Origin: Methylobacter luteus IMV-B-3098
GTDB lineage: Bacteria; Pseudomonadota; Gammaproteobacteria; Methylococcales; Methylomonadaceae
Assembly: GCF_000427625.1 (NCBI RefSeq)
Contig: NZ_ATYJ01000015.1
Location: forward strand, 1-64,000
DNA: 64,000 nucleotides
Direction: 5' to 3'
Within the stretch, counting starts at the first letter, position 1, and each line of letters opens with the position of its first letter. This document shows, in pieces, positions 37,426-46,229 of this stretch. The translations under genes were made by a program, and so were the position numbers. The notes under the pieces were generated by a model that did not search any database, had not been told where the DNA came from, and saw nothing but the letters and a program-made list of their open reading frames with translations.

Positions 37426-39626
37426 TGACTCCTTCCTTTCGATGTCCTGAGCGATCCTGTCGGATTGACCGTAACGGGATCGCCTACCCCGATGCGCTTC
37501 AATCGCCTAGTCGTAGCCTGATCGATAGGCAGCACCATGACTTCATCGCCATGTTTCAGTAGCGCCAAAGCATGCCCGTCGACATTTCTGGTACCGCCAT
37601 AAGTGAAGGTGCCATTTTGTCCGTTATATAGAAAATGCTTCGGTATATCGTAAATTTTAAACCTCTTTTGCTCTCTCTCGTCAATATATTTTTCAGCGGC
37701 AACGATTTGTTCCGGTTTCACTCCTGCCCCAAAAACGCCCCGTCGCAGTGTGTTATCTGGTTGGGTTCCTTGCTGCTCCACGTGACCAGGAACATTACGC
37801 GGCAATAGCACTTCACTTCCGCCGGCGATGCGAACCACACCGAGTTCGGACAGTTCTCGCAAACGGTGCTGGCTTTGGGGCGGCGGAACTCGTCCAGGGC
37901 GTCCAATGTTGGGCTTCCCGACGATACCGGCGGAGCGTTCAGATGCTCCGGCTGCTCGGCTGTCGTTAGGCCCGCCTCTAAATCTGATAGCGTGCTGGTC
38001 GGCAGTGGATCCTGGTCCAGCGCGGCCAGTGCCGCGTCGATCAGTTCGTCCTCGGTCGGAAATTGATCCGGTTCGCTCATTTGCTTTCTCCTTCGTTGAA
38101 AGTTCCTGCCGCCGGCGCTCAAGGCCGGGATCGGCAAAGATGATGGGTAATTGTGATTCAACGGCGGCCCACACGACCTGGGCCTTGAACTCGGCCGTTC
38201 CATTGACGGTGATACGCTCGCCGTATCGCTCCATTGCCAGCCTGAGAGCCGCTTGTAGACCCTCGCTGTTGGTCTCGCGTGATACTTGCAGTTTGTCGCC
38301 ATCGTCTCGTATGGCGCTCATGCCGGCACGGTAAATGATGATTCCCTTCTTCGTGATGTTGTCCAGTATGGGTACGTGGCCAGGCCTGGCTTGACCCTCG
38401 CCTTTGACGGTATTGCCTTTGAGGCCTTGGGCGGCCTCGCGGGCACGCAGGGCAGCCAGGGCCTCGCCATTGCCTTGCATGGACTCTTTCTTGAGCCAGT
38501 CAGCCCATGTGAGGCGTCTGTGCTCATCGTAGAATCTCTTCCGCTCCCTTCGATACTGTTCGTTGATTGCCTGGATTTCGTTGCGCAGAGACTTACTGGC
38601 TTGAGCATACAGCAGCTTTTTGGTCAGTCGCCCCTCGCTCAAGATTTTGATGGCCGCCCGCCGCAGTCGGCTCGACCGTTTGGCAGCCTCTATCTGCTCA
38701 TCCTTCCGCTTTTTTGTCTTCTCCAGAGCGGCCGTCCTGGTAGCTGTTAAGGTTTGCTGTTCAGCCTTGTACCTGGCATATAATTCAACAGTGTTGACAC
38801 GCAGACGTACTGGGTACTTCTGATATTGCCGCTTCACATTGATTTGCGCTTGCCGTTCGGACGATGCCTCGAAGGAACCAAGCCTGGCTTCCAGCTTCGG
38901 TTTAGAAAAATCGCGGGCTACTGTACTTGCTTTAACCATCGTTCCGTCGACGGTTTCGATGACCAGACCGTTAGCGCGTTCGCGCAACTCAAGGCCGTTT
39001 GCACGCATAGTTTGATGCAGCTCTGCCCAAGACTGAGCCTCTCGGATTTCATCCAGACACTCCCGTTTGATCCAGCCGATCAGGCTTTCGATACCGGCAT
39101 GGCGTTCCATGTCGACCGCCCGCCCTTCGGCATTCCGCTTGCGCGATTCGTGGTTATCCGGCTCAAGGCCATAGTCTCGTTCAATGATGGTGCATAGCTC
39201 AGCCAAAGCTCGGTGCGGATAATACGGTTCGTGCATCGTGTGCCGTACTGGATGAATCTTGTTGATGGCAATGTGAATGTGCAGATTGTCCGTATCGTGA
39301 TGTACGGCGCTAATCCGTTGATGCTCACCATAGCCAAGACCGGCACAGATCCGCTCTTCAATGGCCTTGATGGTGTCGGCATTGGGCTTCTCGCCCGTTC
39401 TAAAGCTGACGAGCAAGTGATAGGTCTTGTCTCCCTTGGCTCGAGTGTTGATGTGCTGAGTCGCCAGCACTTCATCAATCGCGGCCTGCACCGTTCCTGC
39501 TGCGCAGTTCGTGACCTGAACCTGCCCAAGTCTTTCGGTTTTTCCCTGTGTATCGGTGATGTAATCCGCCAGTCCTGCAAAATCGCTTTTGCCAAGCGAC
39601 CGCATAGGAACATGCTTTGCAATCAA
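37422..39626 (-). CDS. traI: TraI, MOBP-family relaxase
   Basis: A 734-residue DNA relaxase that nicks oriT and leads the strand into the recipient. The start is TTG 39626 behind GGGAGG; the sequence MIAKHVPMRS is that of RP4 TraI. The catalytic tyrosine is at position 22 (LADYITDTQGK), as in RP4. Motif III, HHDTDNLHIHIAINKIHP, lies at about 109-126. The middle is charged, and the C-terminal domain (IYDIPKHFLYN onward) is conserved in the family. The 3' half also encodes traH in another frame. A KorB operator lies 18 bp upstream of the start, between traI and traJ. Confidence 0.96.
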   Translation of the reverse strand: MIAKHVPMRSLGKSDFAGLADYITDTQGKTERLGQVQVTNCAAGTVQAAIDEVLATQHINTRAKGDKTYHLLVSFRTGEKPNADTIKAIEERICAGLGYGEHQRISAVHHDTDNLHIHIAINKIHPVRHTMHEPYYPHRALAELCTIIERDYGLEPDNHESRKRNAEGRAVDMERHAGIESLIGWIKRECLDEIREAQSWAELHQTMRANGLELRERANGLVIETVDGTMVKASTVARDFSKPKLEARLGSFEASSERQAQINVKRQYQKYPVRLRVNTVELYARYKAEQQTLTATRTAALEKTKKRKDEQIEAAKRSSRLRRAAIKILSEGRLTKKLLYAQASKSLRNEIQAINEQYRRERKRFYDEHRRLTWADWLKKESMQGNGEALAALRAREAAQGLKGNTVKGEGQARPGHVPILDNITKKGIIIYRAGMSAIRDDGDKLQVSRETNSEGLQAALRLAMERYGERITVNGTAEFKAQVVWAAVESQLPIIFADPGLERRRQELSTKEKANERTGSISDRGRTDRRGTGRAGPGSTADQHAIRFRGGPNDSRAAGASERSAGIVGKPNIGRPGRVPPPQSQHRLRELSELGVVRIAGGSEVLLPRNVPGHVEQQGTQPDNTLRRGVFGAGVKPEQIVAAEKYIDEREQKRFKIYDIPKHFLYNGQNGTFTYGGTRNVDGHALALLKHGDEVMVLPIDQATTRRLKRIGVGDPVTVNPTGSLRTSKGRSQ
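37718..38080 (-). CDS. traH: TraH, nested within traI in another frame
   Basis: A 120-residue acidic protein wholly contained in traI in a different frame on the same strand. The ATG at 38080 has AAGGAG seven bases upstream, inside traI. The N-terminus is MSEPDQFPTEDELIDAALAA, rich in Asp and Glu, followed by LDQDPLPTSTLSDLEAGLTT. RP4 traH has the same nested position and a similar size (119 residues). RP4 TraH stabilises the TraI-TraJ-oriT complex in the relaxosome. The ribosome-binding site and the acidic start argue that this is a real gene and not a chance frame. Confidence 0.8.
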   Translation of the reverse strand: MSEPDQFPTEDELIDAALAALDQDPLPTSTLSDLEAGLTTAEQPEHLNAPPVSSGSPTLDALDEFRRPKASTVCENCPNSVWFASPAEVKCYCRVMFLVTWSSKEPNQITHCDGAFLGQE

Positions 39627-39643
39627 GTCGCCTCCCTGAGGAT

Positions 39644-39656
39644 TTTAGCCGCTAAA
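39644..39656. promoter_or_regulatory. KorB operator between traI and traJ
   Basis: TTTAGCCGCTAAA matches the KorB operator exactly. It lies between the traJ stop codon (39661) and the traI start (39626), so KorB could reduce expression of the relaxase operon. Confidence 0.85.
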
Positions 39657-39660
39657 AAAT

Positions 39661-40029
39661 TCATGATTCAGCCCTTGGGCGAACCACCGACTTCATAACC
39701 TGCCCCATTTCATCCTGCGTGGACTCGATCCTGCTCAGCAACGCCCGGATTGTGGCCTCGCCAAACTGAGCAGTACGTCTGTCATTTGTCAGCCAAAGCT
39801 TCAGGAGACCGCCCAAACGTCCAAGATCGCCATTGATGCGTGCCAATTCGCGCACTTGTTCGAAGTCTACAATGCCTGTGACTTTATAGCCCCGCCCGAC
39901 AGTCAGCAGAAAAGCAGACAGACTCATGCCCGCTGCCTTGGCGTTTGCCTCGATCTGCAGTCGCTCTTCTGGAAGGCAGTACACCTTGATGGGCGGACTT
40001 TCTTTCCGGGTTTTCTTCTTATCTCTCAT
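39661..40029 (-). CDS. traJ: TraJ, oriT-binding relaxosome protein
   Basis: About 122 residues, closely following RP4 TraJ: the segments SPPIKVYCLPEER, AAGMSLSAFLLTVGRGYKVT and VRELARINGDLGRLGGLLKL are diagnostic. TraJ binds the inverted repeat beside nic and positions TraI. Several ATG codons lie close together; 40029 is preferred because GAGG lies six bases upstream, with 40032 and 40041 as alternatives. It reads away from oriT as the first gene of the leftward relaxase operon. Confidence 0.94.
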   Translation of the reverse strand: MRDKKKTRKESPPIKVYCLPEERLQIEANAKAAGMSLSAFLLTVGRGYKVTGIVDFEQVRELARINGDLGRLGGLLKLWLTNDRRTAQFGEATIRALLSRIESTQDEMGQVMKSVVRPRAES

Positions 40030-40084
40030 CATTTCCCTCATCTAAAGCCGGCGGTAGCCGGCCAGCCTCGCAGAGCAGGATAAC

Positions 40085-40260
40085 CGTTGAGTGCGTAGCG
40101 CGAATAAGGGCTAGTGAAGTAGGACTGCCAAGCTTGCTGGTGGGCCTACTTCACACATCCTGCCCGCCTTACGGCGTTCTTAACGCCATAAAAAGTACCC
40201 ACTAGTCATTTCGATTTATACGCTATTTCCTCGCTGTAATAATACTATTTGATTTACGAT
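40085..40260. other. oriT: Origin of transfer (oriT), RP4-like
   Basis: It lies between divergent traJ and traK, as in RP4. The TraJ-binding inverted repeat is visible as GTGAAGTAGG (40114-40123) and CCTACTTCAC (40145-40154). The nic region follows at once: ACATCCTGCCCGCC (40156-40169), with the expected cleavage after ATCCTG, between 40162 and 40163. The leading GCGCGAATAAGGG (40099-40111) also matches the RP4 oriT flank. The A/T-rich stretch to about 40280, next to traK, is where TraK would wrap DNA. Confidence 0.92.
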
Positions 40261-40401
40261 ATAGCGAAATTATATAAAATCAGCTTATAATGGCCGCTAG
40301 TGGCGCACCGGCAGAGTTACAGCAGTGCACTTATAGCGATGCGGTAGCGGTGTAGTTGCGCTTAAGCAGTGTTCTGATGACACGACAATGGATCGATAAA
40401 G

Positions 40402-40815
40402 ATGGCAAAGAGCTATACCGAAGAACTGGCCGACTGGGTGAAGAAACGAGAGGATTCGAGGCCTCGACAGGACAAAAACATGGTAGCTTTCCTGGCCGTG
40501 CGTGCCGACGTGAAGGCGGCAGTTGAAGCTGGTTATGCGTTCAAGACCATTTGGGAGCATATGCACGAAACGGGAAAGATACCTTACCGATACGAGACAT
40601 TCCTGAAGCACGTCCGTCGGCATATCACTCATGCGCCGGCCAATCAGGCGAAGCAGGCCGCTGTACCTGCTCCAGCCCGAGAAGATGATACAAAGACCGG
40701 CCCGAAGGCTGATGCTACGAGAACTAAGGCGCCTTCGGGACCAAAGAAGAACAAAGCCCGTGCAATGAGCGGCTTTACATTTAACCCAACACCAAATAAA
40801 GAGGATCTATTCTAA
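40402..40815 (+). CDS. traK: TraK, oriT-binding protein
   Basis: A 137-residue basic protein homologous to RP4 TraK. AKSYTEELADWVKKRE, MVAFLAVRADVKAAVEAGYA and TIWEHMHETGKI are family signatures, and the C-terminus ends GFTFNPTPNKEDLF as in RP4. The middle is Ala/Pro/Lys-rich and probably flexible. TraK wraps the A/T-rich side of oriT and helps TraI-TraJ open the nic region. It is the first gene of the rightward operon traK-traL-traM, and its stop codon overlaps the traL start. Confidence 0.94.
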   Translation: MAKSYTEELADWVKKREDSRPRQDKNMVAFLAVRADVKAAVEAGYAFKTIWEHMHETGKIPYRYETFLKHVRRHITHAPANQAKQAAVPAPAREDDTKTGPKADATRTKAPSGPKKNKARAMSGFTFNPTPNKEDLF

Positions 40816-41540
40816 TGGCCAAAATCCATATGGTTTTACAAGGTAAAGGCGGCGTCGGCAAGTCGATGATCGCAGCTGCAATAGCTCAGTACAAGGCAAG
40901 CAAGGGGCAATCTCCTCTATGCATCGACACTGATCCGGTAAATGCAACATTTGAGGGATATAAGGCGCTAAAAGCACGTCGCTTGAACATTATGGATGGC
41001 GATGAAATCAATACCCGCAACTTCGACGCCCTGGTTGAACTGATAGCGCCCAGCGATAGTGATGTAATTATCGACAATGGGGCCAGTTCGTTCGTTGCCT
41101 TGTCTCACTATCTCATCAGTAACGAAGTTCCGGCGCTGCTCCAAGACATGGGGCATGAGCTGATTGTTCATACCGTCGTCACCGGTGGTCAGGCTCTACA
41201 AGACACAGTAAGCGGATTTGCGCAACTCGCCGGCCAGTTCCCGGATGAATGCGTGTTTGTTGTCTGGTTGAACCCTTATTGGGGACCTATCGAGCACGAA
41301 GGAAAAGGGTTTGAACAGATGAAGGCATATAAAGACAATAAAGATCGCGTATCGGCCATTATCCAGATACCGACACTCAAGGAAGAAACCTACGGCCGGG
41401 ACTTCTCGGAAATGCTGCAAGCCCGACTGACCTTCGATGAAGCCCTGGCAATGAAATCGCTGACAATCATGACCAGACAGAGACTCAAGATTGTGCGCAC
41501 ACAAATCTTTGGGTATCTTGAAAACGCGGCGGTGCTGTGA
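40815..41540 (+). CDS. traL: TraL, P-loop ATPase of the conjugation region
   Basis: A 241-residue MinD/ParA-like ATPase homologous to RP4 TraL. The deviant P-loop MVLQGKGGVGKSMIAAAIAQ opens the protein, and CIDTDPVNATFEGY supplies the second signature. RP4 TraL is non-essential or auxiliary for transfer and its mechanism is not settled. The start ATG overlaps the traK stop codon by one base. The stop codon overlaps the traM start, so the three genes are translationally coupled. Confidence 0.92.
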   Translation: MAKIHMVLQGKGGVGKSMIAAAIAQYKASKGQSPLCIDTDPVNATFEGYKALKARRLNIMDGDEINTRNFDALVELIAPSDSDVIIDNGASSFVALSHYLISNEVPALLQDMGHELIVHTVVTGGQALQDTVSGFAQLAGQFPDECVFVVWLNPYWGPIEHEGKGFEQMKAYKDNKDRVSAIIQIPTLKEETYGRDFSEMLQARLTFDEALAMKSLTIMTRQRLKIVRTQIFGYLENAAVL

Positions 41541-41977
41541 TGGCGACTGACAAGATAGAGGAAACCATCAAGGAAATCGCAGCGAAGCACGGCATTGCCG
41601 TTGGCCGGGACGATCCGATCTTGATCTTGCAAACGATCAACGAACGGTTAATGCAGGACAGCGCAACCGCCCAGCAGGAAATACTGGATCGCTTCAAGGA
41701 AGAGATGGAATCCATCGCCCATCGCTGGGGCGATGACGCCAAAAACAAGGCAGAAAGAACACTCAACGCAGCCCTAACAGTCAGCCGTGAGACGATGCTA
41801 ACAACCATGCAGGACGGTGCAAAGGCGGCGGCCGAGTCGTTGCGCCACGAAGTGGAATCAACAACAACCCGGCTCGCTTCCTCGATCCGTGAATCTCGGC
41901 GTGTCGCGATTATGAACTTGATAGCTGCCAGCATGACGTTTTTTGCAGTTGGACTTGCTCTTTGGGCTTTGATGTAA
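41537..41977 (+). CDS. traM: TraM, conjugation accessory membrane protein
   Basis: A 146-residue protein homologous to RP4 TraM. The N-terminal KIEETIKEIAAKHGIAVGRD leads into a long predicted coiled coil (about 35-120: NERLMQDSATAQQEILDRFK, then ETMLTTMQDGAKAAAESLRH). A single C-terminal membrane anchor (LIAASMTFFAVGLALWALM) ends it. Its exact role in transfer is unclear. It is the last gene of the traK operon. Confidence 0.9.
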   Translation: MMATDKIEETIKEIAAKHGIAVGRDDPILILQTINERLMQDSATAQQEILDRFKEEMESIAHRWGDDAKNKAERTLNAALTVSRETMLTTMQDGAKAAAESLRHEVESTTTRLASSIRESRRVAIMNLIAASMTFFAVGLALWALM

Positions 41978-42384
41978 GGCGATCACGTAAAAGTATGGAT
42001 TTAATCTGGCATGATTGAAATAAAATTCAAGGCCATAGGATGATGATATAGCTCTGATACAGCATCCCTGTAAATTCGATGGCAGACCCCGTGCTGCCAA
42101 ACAGGCCGGATGATATTGCGAAACATTATGGTTTCAAGGCTCCGTTTGTTGGTGGATTGCCAAGGCAAATCCGCCTTACAATTCATCCACCATACGGCCA
42201 TGTTGGATTGCAAGACCCCGTTCTTTGTTAATTACCATCTGTTTTTTGTTATTTTTGAACATTGAAAACTCTCTAGATGTCAATATTTATATAAATCAAA
42301 ATCTTAAATCATGCTGATCTGTTAAAGTTTTGTTGATACTTGGAAAGTAGTTGTCGTTGATCTACACCCCATAAGGAACTTGTC
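41978..42384. other. Intergenic stretch before the AAA+ cargo gene
   Basis: No supported gene. Base composition turns A/T-rich after about 42230. The switch marks the left edge of the inserted AAA+ gene. Confidence 0.4.
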
Positions 42385-45240
42385 ATGAAAAGTAATCACC
42401 AAAAATTGGTGCATGTAAAACATATTTTCAAAATCAATTCAATCTCGCCCCCCACTCCTTTACCTTGTTTAATGTTCCTGAAAGATCAAACGCTTTCTAA
42501 CTCAACAACAATCAAGGAAAATCCCATGAATGGCCAAAGCAGTGAGCTAGAAGATCAAATTCCTTTATTACGCGATCTGAACGAGCAAAGGATGCAAATT
42601 ACACAGTTTCTTGATGAAGGGCTTGAGTCCTTGAATGACTGGCTGACTGACGAGAATAAAATAGAACTTATGGATAAGGAGAAAACAGCAACCATAGCTA
42701 TTGTGGTTAAGGCAATTCGAGAAAGATCAGAGGAACCACCTATAGAATATATAGATTATCTAAAGAATTTAACGCTGAATCATATTGTTACATTACCCCA
42801 TACAAAAAAAAATCGGAGTACTGCAGGGATAAAGCCCCGACCACGCCGTCCAGGCACTCCAAATCCTTGTTCGGTTCTGGATGCGGCATTAGTGATGCAA
42901 GCCCTTGTAGCAATACCTGGTTGTGCTTTTACAAAACCAGTGTTTCTCTGCCTTTATTGGATAGCTCGCGAAATTTATTCAGTAGACTATCCTGATTATG
43001 GTATAGGGGGTGCTCGTTCAAGTCCATCCCACAAATTAATATCTGCTTTCACAACAAGTGAGTGTGTAAAAGCAATTACAGACTTTCAGCATATCTTCCT
43101 TAATACTGCCACATTCTTCGAACAGGTCGACAAGTTTAAAACTGCGAGTGATGAGATCAAGATCCTCAATAGTATTTACCCCTCCTTAAAGGATTGGTGT
43201 GATGCAGAAAAGGACCGATTAGCGCACGCTTACCATACGGCCCAACAAAACTTATCAGATGCACTTGCTTTTGATCTCCAGTCATTTCCCTTTAATTATA
43301 AAGATACTGATAATTACTTAAAACTAGTAGTAGAAGAGGTGAGTAAGGTAATACGAAATTCATCAGCGACCGTAGACGCTGCCAAAAAAGAAATAGATAA
43401 GTACCGCAATTATGAAATACGCACAAAACCGTACAGAAATAACAAAGCAAGAAAACTTCAAACAGATCTTTCTCATCGTTATGTATTAGAGGGAATACTC
43501 AAAGACGCTAAATCAAATGCTGATAATGCCTTGAAAGCTATAGATCCTAGCCACTTCCCAGAATGGAAAACACTTAGAGACATATTCAAGATGATAGACT
43601 CTCATGTATATAACATTCTGCATCCGACTCAAAAGAGCTATCTACCATCGGTGCTGGACCGTGAAGTTTCCAAAGTATCGGCAGGTGAAAAACGGCAGTG
43701 GGATCCTTGCGAGATGGTCTGTGCAGCTGCTTCCTATGGAATGTTGACTAATGAATGGAACAATGATCATCGCTTAGAACGTGCAGTTCGACATCTTGCC
43801 GAGACCATTTCTGACCGGGGAATGTTTCTGCGCAGCCGTCCTATACATGTGGGAGATGATAGGATGACTTTTGTATATAACGCCGATATTTTACATGCCT
43901 TTGCTCAGTTATTGAAAAACATGCATCTCACAAATAGTGTTATACAGCCAGAGTTAATTAGCAAAATACTCAACTTCTTCAAAGATACACGTGAGCAGGT
44001 CTCTCCTAGAAAACTAGAAAAAACACCAGGCTGGCATTATGAGTATTTTCCTAGTAATACCTTTAGTTCAGAGGCAACTGCCAAAGCAATCTTAGCCTTA
44101 TCTATGATCCACGAGATGCTCAATGAGCAGATCAACAATCTCGTCTTAGATCATTTTACTGTAAAAGATTCCAAGGATTTAGAAAAAAAACCTGATCTCG
44201 ATGATCTGTTTTATCCGGATTATGGTTTGAGATTATTTATAGATAAAGTCGAGCGCCCTGATAATTTTCAGTTTTCAGAATGGCCAGAACAAGATTCTTT
44301 CAGTCGGGAAGAATCTGTTGCTATTGCACTTCAAAGAATGCGAGCTCACGCAACTTGTCCACAGAAAAGAACAGAAACAAAAAATTCCGATCTTTGTTCT
44401 CTAATTCTTCACGGTCCTCCTGGTACGGGCAAGACGACACTCGTCGAGGCACTTGCCAAAACGTGTAGTATAAACATGGTAGAGGTGACCCCCAGTGATA
44501 TTGTCGTGAAGGGGGAAGAAGCCATCGAAAAGAGAGCACGCGCTGTATTCGAGGCACTCTCCTTGCTGACGCGCACTGTGATACTTTTCGATGAATTTGA
44601 CCCCGTGCTGTGGCATCGCGATCCCAACGATTCTGGCACTAGAAACGTGTTTTCCTTCCTGACGCCAGGCATGCTTCCCAAGCTAAAGATGCTGAACGAG
44701 CGGGCAAAGCATCAATCTGTTGCTTATGTTCTTGTTACCAATATGATTGGCAGCCTTGATGAAGCGGCGACACGAGAAGGAAGGTTCGACAAAAAAATGG
44801 GCATTTATCCGCCAGACGTGCTTTCTCGACTGGGACGTTTTGTAAGCCAATATAAAAAAATGCGCTATCATCCGGAGCCAAAAAACTTTGAGGAGCGCGT
44901 GTTAAATATGGTCAAGAAGACTTCGGGCGCTCCGATGCAGACCTTAAGCAAATCTGGATGGTTTACCAAACCAAAGCAGTACATAACTGTTATGGATCAG
45001 CCCGAGTCTGAGGCTCAGATAAGACAAGTTATTGGGGAAGGTAAGGCGGCTATCAAAGAATATGTCCAGTGGTGGTGGATAACTCAATGGGATGAGAATG
45101 TTAGGAATAATCATGCCATAGTTAAATTTGATCAATTGATAAAACCAATTCCAAAGTTATCAAAAAAAATAGAATATCTTCGGATGTCACTTAAATCGTG
45201 GAAAGAAGGAGAAGAAGAACGAAGAAAACAAAGAAAGTAA
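42385..45240 (+). CDS. Large AAA+ ATPase of unknown role, cargo gene
   Basis: A 951-residue protein with a C-terminal AAA+ module of the Cdc48/FtsH-like type. Walker A is HGPPGTGKTTLVEALAKT (about residue 675), Walker B ILFDEFDPV (about 732), sensor 1 VLVTNM, and the arginine-finger region ATREGRFDKKMG. The first 650 residues are helical and unrecognised; they contain short charged repeats and a helix-rich core. ATG 42385 has AAGGAA upstream; ATG 42525 (MNGQSSELED) also has AAGGA and could be the real start. It is a single gene with A/T-rich codon use, inserted between traM and the control operon. That position and the large unknown N-terminus fit a host-interaction or defence gene, but the function is unknown. 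Confidence 0.8.
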   Translation: MKSNHQKLVHVKHIFKINSISPPTPLPCLMFLKDQTLSNSTTIKENPMNGQSSELEDQIPLLRDLNEQRMQITQFLDEGLESLNDWLTDENKIELMDKEKTATIAIVVKAIRERSEEPPIEYIDYLKNLTLNHIVTLPHTKKNRSTAGIKPRPRRPGTPNPCSVLDAALVMQALVAIPGCAFTKPVFLCLYWIAREIYSVDYPDYGIGGARSSPSHKLISAFTTSECVKAITDFQHIFLNTATFFEQVDKFKTASDEIKILNSIYPSLKDWCDAEKDRLAHAYHTAQQNLSDALAFDLQSFPFNYKDTDNYLKLVVEEVSKVIRNSSATVDAAKKEIDKYRNYEIRTKPYRNNKARKLQTDLSHRYVLEGILKDAKSNADNALKAIDPSHFPEWKTLRDIFKMIDSHVYNILHPTQKSYLPSVLDREVSKVSAGEKRQWDPCEMVCAAASYGMLTNEWNNDHRLERAVRHLAETISDRGMFLRSRPIHVGDDRMTFVYNADILHAFAQLLKNMHLTNSVIQPELISKILNFFKDTREQVSPRKLEKTPGWHYEYFPSNTFSSEATAKAILALSMIHEMLNEQINNLVLDHFTVKDSKDLEKKPDLDDLFYPDYGLRLFIDKVERPDNFQFSEWPEQDSFSREESVAIALQRMRAHATCPQKRTETKNSDLCSLILHGPPGTGKTTLVEALAKTCSINMVEVTPSDIVVKGEEAIEKRARAVFEALSLLTRTVILFDEFDPVLWHRDPNDSGTRNVFSFLTPGMLPKLKMLNERAKHQSVAYVLVTNMIGSLDEAATREGRFDKKMGIYPPDVLSRLGRFVSQYKKMRYHPEPKNFEERVLNMVKKTSGAPMQTLSKSGWFTKPKQYITVMDQPESEAQIRQVIGEGKAAIKEYVQWWWITQWDENVRNNHAIVKFDQLIKPIPKLSKKIEYLRMSLKSWKEGEEERRKQRK

Positions 45241-45641
45241 TAATTGTCGTCGTAATAAACTCAACGCCTAAAATTCTGCTCAACCAAAGCTGTACAGGAT
45301 CACTTTTTGAAGCATTCGTGGGCTGATCTCGATATTACTTTAATTAACATGTTTCAAAATAGAAATTTGATTTACCCATGGTGAATCGAACCTAGTCTTT
45401 CTTAAATAATGCTGTTCGGCCAGAAGCTGAAAGTCGCTAGCGTTTTAGTTTTGCCTTCATTCAATCGCATGTCACTTGCACGCCGTGCCGTAGAGATTCT
45501 ATTTCGAATTTCGTCCATATCGTCCAATTTTACTCACTGATATTCTGACTCATTGTCGCACACCCTTTCGTATATACTTGGGAAAATCATCCTAAAGGTC
45601 ACGATTGCCTATTCCAAACTTATCCAAAGACACTTCCGCTT
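45241..45641. other. Intergenic stretch
   Basis: No gene or strong repeat was seen between the AAA+ gene and the KorB operator beside kfrB. It probably holds the decayed right edge of the cargo insertion. Confidence 0.35.
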
Positions 45642-45654
45642 TTTAGCGGCTAAA
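45642..45654. promoter_or_regulatory. KorB operator beyond kfrB
   Basis: TTTAGCGGCTAAA, an exact KorB operator (G variant), ends three bases before the kfrB stop codon. Confidence 0.85.
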
Positions 45655-45656
45655 AT

Positions 45657-46004
45657 TTATCGAGAGCGCCCTCGGCTAAGTGTGACGGCTTCAACCGAAA
45701 CAACAACTTTGCCTTGATCGTTATAACTGATGCTTTTCGCACTCCCCATAACAGGCACTATATCGAAATCTTTCCGGGAATGCATGACAAATTTCTTGTC
45801 TATTTTCTGGTACACGTTATCGTTATCCGTGTGAACGACTACACCATCATACCGCTTCGACTTGTCCGCCTTTTCCGCCATGTAGATGTTGTATATGCCG
45901 GGCTTTAGTTCGCCTGCTTTGTCCACCTTCTGATTCTTCCACACCCCTTCATGCTCGCTTTGAAGAATGCGCTGCCCATTCATAACTACAAGACGCTGTT
46001 TCAT
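45657..46004 (-). CDS. kfrB: KfrB-like protein
   Basis: A 115-residue protein of the IncP KfrB family. Characteristic runs are MKQRLVVMNGQRILQ, VDKAGELKPGIYNIYMAEKA, GVVVHTDNDNVYQKI and GSAKSISYNDQGKVVV. In IncP plasmids KfrB and its partners assist stable inheritance or plasmid localisation. The kfrA gene expected beside it is not present here. It is separated from korB by a strong bidirectional terminator. Confidence 0.8.
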   Translation of the reverse strand: MKQRLVVMNGQRILQSEHEGVWKNQKVDKAGELKPGIYNIYMAEKADKSKRYDGVVVHTDNDNVYQKIDKKFVMHSRKDFDIVPVMGSAKSISYNDQGKVVVSVEAVTLSRGRSR

Positions 46005-46056
46005 GACCCTCTTCTATGGTTGCAGATTAATAAACATGGTTGAATTTCATCCGGCA

Positions 46057-46096
46057 CAATAAAAAAGCCAGCTTTTAGAGGCTGGCTTTTTTATTG
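46057..46096. terminator. Bidirectional terminator between korB and kfrB
   Basis: AAAAAAGCCAGC pairs with GGCTGGCTTTTTT across a seven-base loop, with symmetrical A and T tracts on both sides. It would end the korA-incC-korB transcript about 130 bp past korB and also work in the other direction. Confidence 0.85.
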
Positions 46097-46229
46097 TTGC
46101 TCCGGTGCTTGTCTGCAATTTTAGATGAAGACCACTAAGTTACCAATAACTTACTAAATAATTAGGTATTTGTACTTATTTCCTTATAAATTAAAAGGTT
46201 ACTTTGAATTCAGAGACTGATCTTATTTG

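Noticed and set aside
42001-42213. A 70-codon minus-strand frame between traM and the AAA+ gene
   Set aside because: No good ribosome-binding site, no domain and an unusual composition; it was left as intergenic.
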